Source: Dyella sp. 2HG41-7 (GTDB lineage Bacteria; Pseudomonadota; Gammaproteobacteria; Xanthomonadales; Rhodanobacteraceae). From it: a stretch of DNA of 64,000 nt. A program made the translations under genes and the position numbers. Positions 7,850 through 17,370 of the stretch are shown here, piece by piece (the stretch's first letter is position 1; each line of letters opens with the position of its first letter). Location of the stretch: the NCBI RefSeq assembly GCF_021390675.1, contig NZ_JAJEJV010000004.1, positions 2,046,001 through 2,110,000 of the forward strand, in the 5' to 3' direction. Under the pieces are notes generated by a model. The model was not told where the DNA came from, ran no database searches, and saw nothing but the letters and a program-made list of their open reading frames with translations.

Positions 7850-9823
7850 CTACATGGGGGGCAATCGCTCCGCCAACCCGGAGTAGCGCCGCGTGCGCTG
7901 CGCCAACGCCTGTTCGATCGAAGCACGGCTTGCGATGAGCGTGAGCCAGCGTCGCGCACGGGTAACTCCGGTGTACAACAACTCGCGCGTAAGCATGGCT
8001 GGTGCGTCGTCCGGCAATATTAGGGCTGTGTGTTCGAATTCGGATCCTTGGGATTTATGCACCGTCATCGCATAAACCGTTTCCACCTCGCCAAGGCGCG
8101 AAGGCAGCACACAACGCACCTGTGCGTCATCGTCGAGCGGTGCGGTCGACGCCGCGCCCCGCGTGACGGGAAATGCTACATACAGCCGAAGTTCCCCGTC
8201 GACGCCCCGCATTCGCAACGCGATGCCGATATCCCCGTTCATAAGGCCGAGGCTGTAATCGTTGCGCGTCATCATGACGGGGCGGCCTTCGTACCAGCCG
8301 CGATCCGTATCGATAAGACCGGCCGCAACCAGCGCCGCCGCAACGTCACGGTTCAAACGCTCAGTACCAAATGGACCCTGGCGCACCGCGCACAGCAATT
8401 GAAAGCGATTGAAGGCTTCCAGTACGTCGTGCGCCCATCGACGGTAATGCGCGCTATCCGCATCGAGAGGTGGGCGTTGCTGCTTTAGGCGCTCGAGATA
8501 GTAGCGAAAACTTTGCGGTGCATGATCTGTTGCTCGCGACGAAAACCAATCGGCATGACCGTCTACCATCGATGGCGCGATCATGAGGGCGTTGGTGCTG
8601 GAAGAAATCCAGGCGATATCGCCGGGCGGGGCGTCGAGCAACTGATCGACCGCATTCGCATCGCCATGGTTCACGGCGGCAGCAAGTCGACCGATGCCGC
8701 TTTCCGCGCCGAAACGATGACTGCTACGCAACATGGCGACATGTTGATCGAGCGGTTGTGCGTCTTCCCGAACAAACGACGTGATGTCGTCGCCGCTCAC
8801 GAGGCGCAACCACGCTGCGGTTGCAGCGTCGTAGTGGCCATCCTCGGCGCGCTGCCCCAAATCGCCGAGCACGGCGCCGGCTTCCACCGATGAAAGCTGA
8901 TCCTTGTCGCCGATAAGAATCAAGCGTGCATGAATGGGGAGCGCATCGAGCACCGCGGCCATCATTTCTAGGTCGATCATCGACGCCTCGTCGATCACCA
9001 ACACATCCACATGCAGAGGATGTTGCGCATCGTGCGTATAGCGGCGGCTGTCGGGGCGTGCGCCAAGCAGACGGTGCAAGGTTTCCACTTCAAGCGGTAT
9101 CGCCTCGCGCACGTGTTCATCGACGTCGAGCGCGGCGATTTGTCGAGCGATGGAGGCGTTCAGTCGTGCGGCAGCCTTGCCTGTGGGCGCGGCCAGGCGA
9201 ATACGTAGAGGCGTAGCCTGCTGGCGTAATTGCAACGTTTGCAGCAAGCCGAGCAAGCGTACGACGGCGGTGGTTTTTCCGGTTCCGGGTCCGCCTGTGA
9301 CGACACTGAAAAGCCCATGTGCCGCAAGGGCGCACGCGACGCGAGGCCAGTGGACGGGGTTGTCTTGCTGAACGGGGAAAAAGCGCTGCAATTCGACGCG
9401 CAGGGCGTCGTCTGGCGTTTCGACAGGGCGAAGTCGCGTTGAAATGCCAGTTGCCACGCGACATTCGTACTGCCAGTAGCGACGCAAGTACAAACGATGG
9501 CGATCCAGTACAAGGGGCGCATCCAGCGGTAGACCTTGAGAATCGGCAACTAAGGGCGATGCGGGAGCTGATTCGGCGGCAAGCATGCCTACCCATGAGG
9601 CGGGCCATTCCTGCGCTGTCGCCAACGCATCCAGCGCTTGCAGATCGAGACAAGGGTGACCGTCGCCAAGCTGTCGGCTCGCCAGCGCAGCCATCAATAA
9701 CAGCGGCGGTTCGGCGTTCGGATCGCATTCGGCGATAAAGCGTGCAAACGCGAAATCCAACGCACGCAGCACGCGTCGTGACACGGCGTCGGCGATCATG
9801 GCGAGCATGGTGTCACGCGACAT
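7850..9823 (-). CDS. recD: RecBCD enzyme subunit RecD (exodeoxyribonuclease V alpha)
   Basis: 657 aa from ATG 9823, with GGAG 9 nt upstream. A TTG 21 nt earlier is possible but weaker. RecD is the 5'-3' SF1B helicase of RecBCD, which repairs double-strand breaks and degrades linear DNA. Walker A is TGGPGTGKTTAVVRLLG; motif II region is VLVIDEASMIDLEMM; GDKDQLSSVEAGAVLGDL and the late VHKSQGSEFEHTALILPD and YTGVTRARRWLTLI motifs are all intact. It overlaps recB by 11 nt, the third gene of a recC-recB-recD operon. Confidence 0.95.
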   Translation of the reverse strand: MSRDTMLAMIADAVSRRVLRALDFAFARFIAECDPNAEPPLLLMAALASRQLGDGHPCLDLQALDALATAQEWPASWVGMLAAESAPASPLVADSQGLPLDAPLVLDRHRLYLRRYWQYECRVATGISTRLRPVETPDDALRVELQRFFPVQQDNPVHWPRVACALAAHGLFSVVTGGPGTGKTTAVVRLLGLLQTLQLRQQATPLRIRLAAPTGKAAARLNASIARQIAALDVDEHVREAIPLEVETLHRLLGARPDSRRYTHDAQHPLHVDVLVIDEASMIDLEMMAAVLDALPIHARLILIGDKDQLSSVEAGAVLGDLGQRAEDGHYDAATAAWLRLVSGDDITSFVREDAQPLDQHVAMLRSSHRFGAESGIGRLAAAVNHGDANAVDQLLDAPPGDIAWISSSTNALMIAPSMVDGHADWFSSRATDHAPQSFRYYLERLKQQRPPLDADSAHYRRWAHDVLEAFNRFQLLCAVRQGPFGTERLNRDVAAALVAAGLIDTDRGWYEGRPVMMTRNDYSLGLMNGDIGIALRMRGVDGELRLYVAFPVTRGAASTAPLDDDAQVRCVLPSRLGEVETVYAMTVHKSQGSEFEHTALILPDDAPAMLTRELLYTGVTRARRWLTLIASRASIEQALAQRTRRYSGLAERLPPM

Positions 9824-12800
9824 TCGCGGATGCTCCCTGCGCAAACAGTCGGTCCATGGCGTCGATCAATGCAAACGGCAAGCGCTCCGCATGAACGCCG
9901 TGGCCGGACGAATCGATGCCGCGCAAATACAAGTAAAGAACGCCGCCCATATGGCGCTCGTAGTCGTATCCCGGAAGTCGCGCGCGAAGTTGGCGATGTA
10001 GCGCAAGCGTATAGATCGCGTACTGAACGTCGTAGCGTGCTTGCAGCGTCGCCTCGCGCATGGCTTTAGGCGTGTAGGCCTCTGCGCTGTCGCCCAGCCA
10101 ATTGGATTTGTAGTCGATCACGTAGTAGCAACCGTCGTGTTCTACGATTAAATCGATAAATCCTTTGAGCATGCCGTTCAGGCGATTCGGGGGCAGCGAA
10201 GGGCGTTTCGCGCCGGCGAGCGTGTGCCGGGTGATCAAGCGGTCGAGTTGCGACGTATCCACGTGGTTCGCTTCGAACCAGAATTCGAGTTCGGCCTGGA
10301 AGTGCTTGCGCTCGGCGATATCGGCAAGCGCAAACGAATGGCCACCATTCCATACGAGTGGTGTGCGCAGCAGGGAAGGCAGCCATTGGCTAAGCGGTGT
10401 TATCCATGCCTGCCAGTCGCGACGTTGGCAACGGCGGGCTATCTCTTGCGTCAAACCGTTGGTGTTTTCCACGACGGATGAAAAGCCCGCGTCGGCCACC
10501 CACTCCAGTAAATCGTGCAGAAACGTGCCCGGTTCCGCGCCACGGGGAAAGGCATGCATGCCGTAGTTATTGTCTGCGGCGATTCGGTCCATAGACTCGC
10601 GACCGGTCTCCGCGAGCACGTCTTGCGTCGCGGTGTCCGGTGCGGTTTGTCGCGCCGAATCGGTTTCGCCATGCGTCAGCGCGCTGTAGCTCGCGATCCA
10701 CCAAGGTTCCGGAGCCGACAACGTATAACGTCGCGCTTGCCATGCGCCGGATGCGTGGCGTTGCGGGTGATAGACGCGTACGCCGGCGGACTCCTCGGCG
10801 ACATGCAGAAGTATCTCGCTCGGATCTCCGCCCAGTGTCGCGAGTCGTGGCATAAGATCTTTTGGCTCGACTTGTTTTCCGCCTGATAGCAAATAGCCGA
10901 ATGCCGTGCGATGGAATACCGGTGTTCGGCTGCGACCGTCTACAACGCATGCCACGCCGAGCCAGCATGCATGCTCAGCGCGCGTAAGCGCGACGTAGAG
11001 CAATCGCAAATCTTCCTGCAAGCGTTCGCGTTCCACACGTCGTTGCGCGTCGTCGTCTGGCAACAGGTCGATCCAGGTGCGGCCCTGATCGTCATGCCAC
11101 GGTTGGACGCTACCCTTGGGCGCGTCTTGAAAACGGCTGACGAAGGGCAGGATGACGACCGGATATTGCAAGCCTTTTGATTTGTGGATGGTGATGACTT
11201 TGACCAAGTCGGCTTCGCTTTCCAGACGTACAACCTGTTCTTCGGCGGTGTCCGTATCGCGTTCTTGCGCGCGCGTTATTTGCGAGGTCAGAAAGTGGAT
11301 CAGCGCATGCTCGCCGTCCAAATCGGTCGCTGCGTGTTGCAGCAGCTCCGCCAGATGTTGCACGTTGGTGAGCACGCGCTCGCCATGCGATTTAGTCAGC
11401 AAGCGCGCGGGCAATTCGAAGGTGTGAATCAAATTGTGCAGCATGGCGAGCACGCCATGCCGCTGCCACTGCGCTTGCAGAGAACGAAGCTGATTTCCGC
11501 ACCATTCCCAATAACCTTCGTCGTGATTGAGTCGGTCGAGCTCCGCCAGACTTCGTTCCATGGTCGCGCTGGCGAGTGCCGCGCGCATGGCGCGGTCGGA
11601 GGTGGGCGCGGCGCATGCTTGCAGCCATAACAATACGTCCGGCGCTTCATCCGATGCGTAAACCGAATCGTTTTCCGAAAGGTACACGCTCGCCACGCCG
11701 CGCTGCCGTAGCGCTGCGCGGATGCAAGCGGCTTCCCGCCGGTTGCGCACCAACACGGCGATTTCGCGTGGGCGCAGCGCCGTTTGCGCACCTTGCGCTT
11801 CAACGAAACCGCAGCGTCCGGCCTGCGCCGATTCCAGCAAGTCAACGATGCGCGCGGCCGCGTGAGCGCCAGCGGCATCCAGGTACGTGCCGGTGCTCAG
11901 CGGCTTGTCTCCCTGGAACACTTCCATATGCAAGGCTGTGATGGGTTTGCCGTTGTAGTGCAACGTGCGTGACGTGCCTGCGGCGAGAATGGGCTGGAAA
12001 GGTACGCTATGTGCGCCGTGACCAAACGCGAACGCGCCTAACGGCCATTGATCGGCGTGTTGGAAGAGTCGATTCACGGCGCCGACGAGCGGTGCGGTGG
12101 ATCGATAGTTGGTGGTCAGCGTCCAGGTCGGGAATAGCGCTTGATCGCGCGCCTCCAGATACGTGTGAATGTCCGCGCCGCGAAATCCATAGATCGCTTG
12201 TTTGGGATCGCCGATCAACAACAGATTGGTTTCTGAGCGGTCGGCATAGATATGGTGGAAGATGCGCCACTGCAGCGGATCGGTGTCCTGAAACTCGTCG
12301 ATCAATGCAACGGGATACTGGTCGGCGATCGTGTCGGCGAGTTGCGCCCCGTGTGCGCTTTGCAATGACGCGTCGAGCTGGCGCAGCATATCGTCGAAAC
12401 CGGGTTTTGCCTGGCGTTCGCGAATCTGATCGACGCGATCGGCGATCCACGGAATGGCATGCGCAAGCAGCAGTGGAGCAAGTGGCGGCTCAATGTTCCA
12501 TGCGTCGAGTAGCGTTTGAACGGCTTCGAATGCTGGATGCTTGAGTGGTGCATTGCCTTTGCTTATCGCACTGTCCAGCTTCGCCTGCGTATAACGTTCG
12601 AGCAATGCTTGGTCGGCATCCAGTCCGCTGGCCCATTCGCGTAGTGAATGTAATTCCCGCACGACGGTATCGGGTTTGAAGATGGATTGTTTGAGAACTT
12701 TGGTTTGTACGGCGGTGTCGAGCATCGACGCGATCGCGTCCGCATCCGCTCGCCAAATGGCGCGAGCTGCGTCTTCCGCCTGACGGCGTGGCCCATGATG

Positions 12801-13469
12801 GCTACGCAATGTTTCGGTGAGATCGTCGACGGTCGGCAGCGGATGTCCCTGAATTCGAATGTGGCGTACAGGCTGACGCAGCAAAGGGCGCAGAGCGCTT
12901 TGCAAAGCCTGCGGACTGCGCCAAAGCGCCGCAACGCACGCGGCATCCGTTTCGTCGAGCGGTGCGTAGAAGCAACGCCAATAGTCGCGCACGGCTTCGG
13001 CAAGGCGAGCATTTTCATCGGCGATGTCGTCGACCGAATCGCTGCCTTCGAAAGCATGCTGGGCCAGCATGCGCTGACTCCAGCCATGGATGGTGTAGAT
13101 GGCCGCTTCATCCATCCACTGCGCCGCCAGTTCCAGTTGACGCGCAGCCGCCGCGCGTTCGTCTGCGCTCGGGTACTCGCCGATCAGTCGCTGCAGGAAT
13201 TCATCGGCGTCACGGGGATCTCGAAACGCGGCGGCTGCGGTGGCGAGACGTTCGCGAATGCGTTCGCGCAGCTCCGCCGTGGCGGCGCGGGTAAACGTCA
13301 CCACAAGTATTTGTGCCGGCAAACGCGGAGGCTGTCCGCCATGGCCGAGCACCAGGCGCAAATACAACGCGGCTAGCGTCCAGGTTTTACCCGTGCCGGC
13401 GCTGGCTTCAATCAGGCGAATGCCCTGAAGAGGTACGCACAAAGGGTCGAGCGGCGTCATTGCACTCAT
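9813..13469 (-). CDS. recB: RecBCD enzyme subunit RecB (helicase/nuclease)
   Basis: 1,218 aa, full length. The N-terminal UvrD-type helicase has Walker A EASAGTGKTWTLAALYLR and DEFQDTDPLQWRIFHHIY; motif VKVITIHKSKGLQYPVVILP follows. The C-terminal nuclease has the RecB motif GFIDLIVEHDGCYYVIDYKS around residues 1,095-1,125, with the catalytic D and DYK. It starts within the recC stop (ATGA) and runs into recD, so translation is coupled. Confidence 0.95.
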   Translation of the reverse strand: MSAMTPLDPLCVPLQGIRLIEASAGTGKTWTLAALYLRLVLGHGGQPPRLPAQILVVTFTRAATAELRERIRERLATAAAAFRDPRDADEFLQRLIGEYPSADERAAAARQLELAAQWMDEAAIYTIHGWSQRMLAQHAFEGSDSVDDIADENARLAEAVRDYWRCFYAPLDETDAACVAALWRSPQALQSALRPLLRQPVRHIRIQGHPLPTVDDLTETLRSHHGPRRQAEDAARAIWRADADAIASMLDTAVQTKVLKQSIFKPDTVVRELHSLREWASGLDADQALLERYTQAKLDSAISKGNAPLKHPAFEAVQTLLDAWNIEPPLAPLLLAHAIPWIADRVDQIRERQAKPGFDDMLRQLDASLQSAHGAQLADTIADQYPVALIDEFQDTDPLQWRIFHHIYADRSETNLLLIGDPKQAIYGFRGADIHTYLEARDQALFPTWTLTTNYRSTAPLVGAVNRLFQHADQWPLGAFAFGHGAHSVPFQPILAAGTSRTLHYNGKPITALHMEVFQGDKPLSTGTYLDAAGAHAAARIVDLLESAQAGRCGFVEAQGAQTALRPREIAVLVRNRREAACIRAALRQRGVASVYLSENDSVYASDEAPDVLLWLQACAAPTSDRAMRAALASATMERSLAELDRLNHDEGYWEWCGNQLRSLQAQWQRHGVLAMLHNLIHTFELPARLLTKSHGERVLTNVQHLAELLQHAATDLDGEHALIHFLTSQITRAQERDTDTAEEQVVRLESEADLVKVITIHKSKGLQYPVVILPFVSRFQDAPKGSVQPWHDDQGRTWIDLLPDDDAQRRVERERLQEDLRLLYVALTRAEHACWLGVACVVDGRSRTPVFHRTAFGYLLSGGKQVEPKDLMPRLATLGGDPSEILLHVAEESAGVRVYHPQRHASGAWQARRYTLSAPEPWWIASYSALTHGETDSARQTAPDTATQDVLAETGRESMDRIAADNNYGMHAFPRGAEPGTFLHDLLEWVADAGFSSVVENTNGLTQEIARRCQRRDWQAWITPLSQWLPSLLRTPLVWNGGHSFALADIAERKHFQAELEFWFEANHVDTSQLDRLITRHTLAGAKRPSLPPNRLNGMLKGFIDLIVEHDGCYYVIDYKSNWLGDSAEAYTPKAMREATLQARYDVQYAIYTLALHRQLRARLPGYDYERHMGGVLYLYLRGIDSSGHGVHAERLPFALIDAMDRLFAQGASANVA

Positions 13470-16400
13470 GCGTCGCCTTCCAGTGCCGCGGCATCAAGAA
13501 GCGGACGATAGAGCGGAAGCCAACGCTCGAAGCCATCGGCATAGAGCGCAGCGAAGTTTCGCCAACTGCGCGCGAGATAAGGGTCGCGTGTCATTTCGCC
13601 GGGGGGCGCTTGCGGTATGTCGCTTCCTTCGTAGCCGCTTTGCGCTGCCTCGTAGGGTGGCTTTCCGTTTCGTTCGGCCAACAGCCATGCGTAAGCGGTG
13701 CGGCGAGAGATCGGCAAGGGCGCTTGCATACCTTGCTTCCACGCATCGATGAGTTGGCCAAGCAGCATCGCAGCTTCGTCGCTTGCAATAGGTTTCAGCA
13801 CAACGGTGCCGTCGGATGCAAGGAAACGAGTGCTTAGAGCGATGTCGTCGGCGTTCGCGAGAAGCTGAAGCACCCAGGCTGGAAGAAGTTTGTCGTAGCG
13901 AATGGCTTTGCCGTGGCAGATGCGACCAGCCAACGGCAACAACCGCACGTATTCCGCTCTGGCATCGGTGCGCAGATCGTCGCACCAACCTTCTACGGTT
14001 AAATCGTCATGCGTGTGACTGAATTCCTGCGCGGACATTGTCTGCGGCCACCGCGTGATAGCGGTGAGCCATCGCTGCAGAACGCGCTGCACGTCGGCGC
14101 TGATATCCTCCATGAGGAGCGCACCGAACCCTCCGGACGGCAGAGCGCCTTGTTGCCGTAGATGTTGTGCGGCATCGGCGAGTGCGGGTTTGGTTTGCGC
14201 ATGGTCCGAAGCGAGGGCGTTTTCCAATAGCGCTTGCGTTGCGGCGTAATTTTCCAGCCCGTCCAAGGAAAATGGCTCGTCATCTTCAAGACCGGTGTCG
14301 AAATCTTCGAATCGCACCTTCAGGCGTTCGTTATAAAAGCAAGCGGCGGGTTTCGTAAGAAAACGTTGCAGTGCGCTAACAGGCAATTTGGATTCGAATT
14401 GCCAAGGACTGAGTGGAGCCGTCTCAACCTCAGCGGTGGCCTTGCGGGCGCGCGCCCATTCCGATGCATAACTAAACCAAGGCGTAGCCGGATCGCTGTT
14501 GAAGTAGCGTTCGCTGAACGCTTGCAGGGGATGTGTGGTGGTGATGGTGTCGAGCGTACGTTGGCGCGATGCTTTGTCGTCGGCGTCATGAGAAGCGCAC
14601 CATCCGGCGGCAAGGTAATCGCGCAACTGACCGACCAATACGGAAGGCGGCAGTTCGCTATTGTCGCGCACGCTATGACCGACCCAGCTGATGTGAAGTA
14701 CATCGCGCGCCGAAAGCATCGCTTCCAGAAACATGTAGCGATCGTCTTCGCGTCGAGAACGATCGCCGGGACGATATTGCCCTGCATAAGCCATCAAATC
14801 GAAATCCGGCGGCGACATGCGGCGCGGGTAATCGCCGTCGTTCATGCCTAACAAGCACACCACGCGAAATGGTATGGCGCGCATTGGCAGCAGCGTGCCG
14901 AAATTCACCGCGCCACCCATAAAGCGTTGCGACAGATGATTCTGATCGATGGCCTGCAACCAGTCTTCGCTCACGATGGAGAGCGGAATGGCTTGAGCGA
15001 AGCCCGCTTCGTGGCAGGCGTCGAGCCAGGTGTCGAGCGCGTCTTCCAAGCGGTCGATGCGTAGTGTGTCTGCATCGTCGCCGCGCGTATCGAAGCAATC
15101 GCGCAGCAGATGGCGCAGGCGTTCGCTCCATTGCGCGGGCGTGGCTGGAGAAGCGAACAACTGCCAGTAGTGTGCCAAGGTATCGAGTAGCTGACTCAGT
15201 GGACCAATCAGCACGGCGTCCAGGCCGCCCAGATCGGCGTAGGGCGCGATGCCGTTGAGCGAAGGGCCGTCGCCGGTGGCGTAGCCGAGCAGCATGCGCC
15301 GCACACCGAAGCGCCAGCTGTTTTGTTCGTCGGGCGGAAGACCGAACCGCTGTTTTTGCTTGCCGTCCAATCCCCAGCGTATGCCGGATTCCACAATCCA
15401 TCGACGCAACGTAGGGAGGTCGTCTTCGGCCACGCCGAATCGGCGGCGCAGCGATGGCACATCCAGCAAGTCCAGCACGTCGCTGGCGGTGAAGCGCGAT
15501 TCGGCGATACCGAGCAGACGCTCCAGCGCGGTCAGCAGCGGCGAGGCGCCGCGTCCCGGTTGATCGGCCACGCTATAGGGCAGGTAACGCGGATCGTCGG
15601 GGGCGATGCGTCCGAAGACCGCTTGCACGTGCGGCGCGTAAGTTTGGATATCCGGCACCATCACCATGATGTCGCGCGGCGATAACGGCCGACCTTCGCG
15701 GGAAGCCTGTTCGAACTGCGCAAGCAGCTGGTCGTGCAGAATTTCCACTTCGCGTTGCGGACTGTGCGCGATATGAAAGTGCAGCGATCGCGTCTCGGGC
15801 AACACTTTTCGTTGCACTGGATCGGTGGGTACGGGCTGCAGATCCAACACGGCCTGTTGCACCTGATGCAGCAGGGTATCCGTGCCTACGTTTTCAAACA
15901 AATCGATGCTGCGCTTGATGGACGCGAAATGGTGACGGTAGCGCTCCGGTTGATCGAACGCGTCGAGCTGACGAATAAAATCGCGGCCTTGCTTGCCCCA
16001 CGCGGCCAGCAATGGATTGGCATGCAGATGCAGATCTTCGTAGCGCGGTTCGGGCGGCAACCCGGGTTTGTTGGCGTGTCGCCGGTGTTCGGCGAGCAAC
16101 AGCTCGCGATCTTCGATGATATCGGCCCAGTAATGTCGACACGGGTTGGTGACCAACAGCAAGACCTGGCTGTATCGCGCCAGCGCCGTGAGCGCCTCCA
16201 ACACCTGCTGCGGCAATGAGGTGATGCCGAAGACCACGATGCGCCGCGGCAGGGTCGTTGCCGTCAATTGGGAGGACGCCATGTGTTGCATAAAGCGTTG
16301 GTGCACGCCTGCACGATGGCTGTTCCGTTGTGCCGAAGGAACATCGTCAAGCAGCCGCCGCCAGAGTTTGGGCTGCCAGCGTTGCGCGTCGGGCAGGTCG

Positions 16401-16957
16401 CTCACGCGATTGCGCAGGCTGTCGCGCAGCACATCGTTGCGGTGCTCCCAATCGTGCAGCCAGTCCGCGCGAAACACCTGGTATTGGTCGAATAGATCGG
16501 CCACCTGCATTGCGAGTCGGTATTGCCGTCGCCAGTCGCTGGCGTCGCCGAGCAAAGCCCGCAGCGATGCAAAAAGGGGTTCGTCCAGATGCTGCGGGAG
16601 CAATCGCAGCAATCGCCAGACCAGCCGGGACTTGTCGAACGGCGAGGTGGCCGGCACGCCGGTTTCGCCGAGGACGGCGCGGTAGGCGTTCCATAGAAAT
16701 CGGCCGGGCAACTGCATGTCGACCGCGGCGCTGATGCCCATGCCGCCGGCTTCGATGGGGCGCGCCAGCGCCAGCTTCAGCCATTGGGCGATGCCGTTGC
16801 TCTGCACCAGCATCACCTCGTTCTCCAGCGGAAGCAGCGGGGTGCGCTGCAGCCAGGCGACGAGCAAGTCGCGTAGATCCTCCTGGCGATTGCCGTGAAT
16901 CACCATCAGGCCAGGTTCGATCGCGTGAAGGTGAGGCTGTTGCTTGGATGCACTCAC
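13466..16957 (-). CDS. recC: RecBCD enzyme subunit RecC
   Basis: 1,163 aa, about the family length. RecC is the Chi-recognising scaffold between the RecB and RecD motors. It shows typical N-terminal features: VAWLQRTPLLPLENEVMLVQ then SNGIAQWLKLALA, IHNRxQ-like HGNRQEDL, and GVNFGTLLPMRAIPFRVV-like GAVNFGTLLPMRAIPFRVVC (family block) with LLGMNDGDYPR. Starts at GTG 16957. It is the first gene of recCBD. Confidence 0.95.
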   Translation of the reverse strand: MSASKQQPHLHAIEPGLMVIHGNRQEDLRDLLVAWLQRTPLLPLENEVMLVQSNGIAQWLKLALARPIEAGGMGISAAVDMQLPGRFLWNAYRAVLGETGVPATSPFDKSRLVWRLLRLLPQHLDEPLFASLRALLGDASDWRRQYRLAMQVADLFDQYQVFRADWLHDWEHRNDVLRDSLRNRVSDLPDAQRWQPKLWRRLLDDVPSAQRNSHRAGVHQRFMQHMASSQLTATTLPRRIVVFGITSLPQQVLEALTALARYSQVLLLVTNPCRHYWADIIEDRELLLAEHRRHANKPGLPPEPRYEDLHLHANPLLAAWGKQGRDFIRQLDAFDQPERYRHHFASIKRSIDLFENVGTDTLLHQVQQAVLDLQPVPTDPVQRKVLPETRSLHFHIAHSPQREVEILHDQLLAQFEQASREGRPLSPRDIMVMVPDIQTYAPHVQAVFGRIAPDDPRYLPYSVADQPGRGASPLLTALERLLGIAESRFTASDVLDLLDVPSLRRRFGVAEDDLPTLRRWIVESGIRWGLDGKQKQRFGLPPDEQNSWRFGVRRMLLGYATGDGPSLNGIAPYADLGGLDAVLIGPLSQLLDTLAHYWQLFASPATPAQWSERLRHLLRDCFDTRGDDADTLRIDRLEDALDTWLDACHEAGFAQAIPLSIVSEDWLQAIDQNHLSQRFMGGAVNFGTLLPMRAIPFRVVCLLGMNDGDYPRRMSPPDFDLMAYAGQYRPGDRSRREDDRYMFLEAMLSARDVLHISWVGHSVRDNSELPPSVLVGQLRDYLAAGWCASHDADDKASRQRTLDTITTTHPLQAFSERYFNSDPATPWFSYASEWARARKATAEVETAPLSPWQFESKLPVSALQRFLTKPAACFYNERLKVRFEDFDTGLEDDEPFSLDGLENYAATQALLENALASDHAQTKPALADAAQHLRQQGALPSGGFGALLMEDISADVQRVLQRWLTAITRWPQTMSAQEFSHTHDDLTVEGWCDDLRTDARAEYVRLLPLAGRICHGKAIRYDKLLPAWVLQLLANADDIALSTRFLASDGTVVLKPIASDEAAMLLGQLIDAWKQGMQAPLPISRRTAYAWLLAERNGKPPYEAAQSGYEGSDIPQAPPGEMTRDPYLARSWRNFAALYADGFERWLPLYRPLLDAAALEGDA

Positions 16958-17370
16958 GGTGGGCTGCGCTTCCTTGTTGTTCTACTAATTGCTTCGGATG
17001 GGGTATGGCCACTTTGCCTTATCCCAGTCGCGCGGCCTGCGACAACCGTGCACGGGTGATGCGACGAGCGCCGGGAATTTTAGCCAGAATCAGGCGCGGC
17101 CGGTCCGAAGGTTCGGGCAGCTCGAAAATGCCTGCCGTCATCGACCTCATAAGGTCGTACTTTCGTAGTCGCGCCGATCCCTGTGATATGCATCGCAAAA
17201 CGGAAACAAGCTGGAAACAAGATGAGACGCAATCCCCGCCAGAACCCTTGTGCGGCCTCGCGTTTCACCACAGTTTCACACCCCGCATCGAATCATCCCG
17301 CCGGTTGCAAGATCAAGCCGACATGTGGGGGTATGGGGCGGTCGTCGGTCAAAAATATATGGGGTGATCG
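16958..17370. other. Intergenic region between divergent recC and MASE1 gene
   Basis: 413 nt. It must carry the recC promoter (minus) and that of the MASE1 gene (plus). A tandem GGAAACAAG-type duplication lies at about 17,205-17,222. I see no small gene, hairpin terminator or RNA that I can support. Confidence 0.4.
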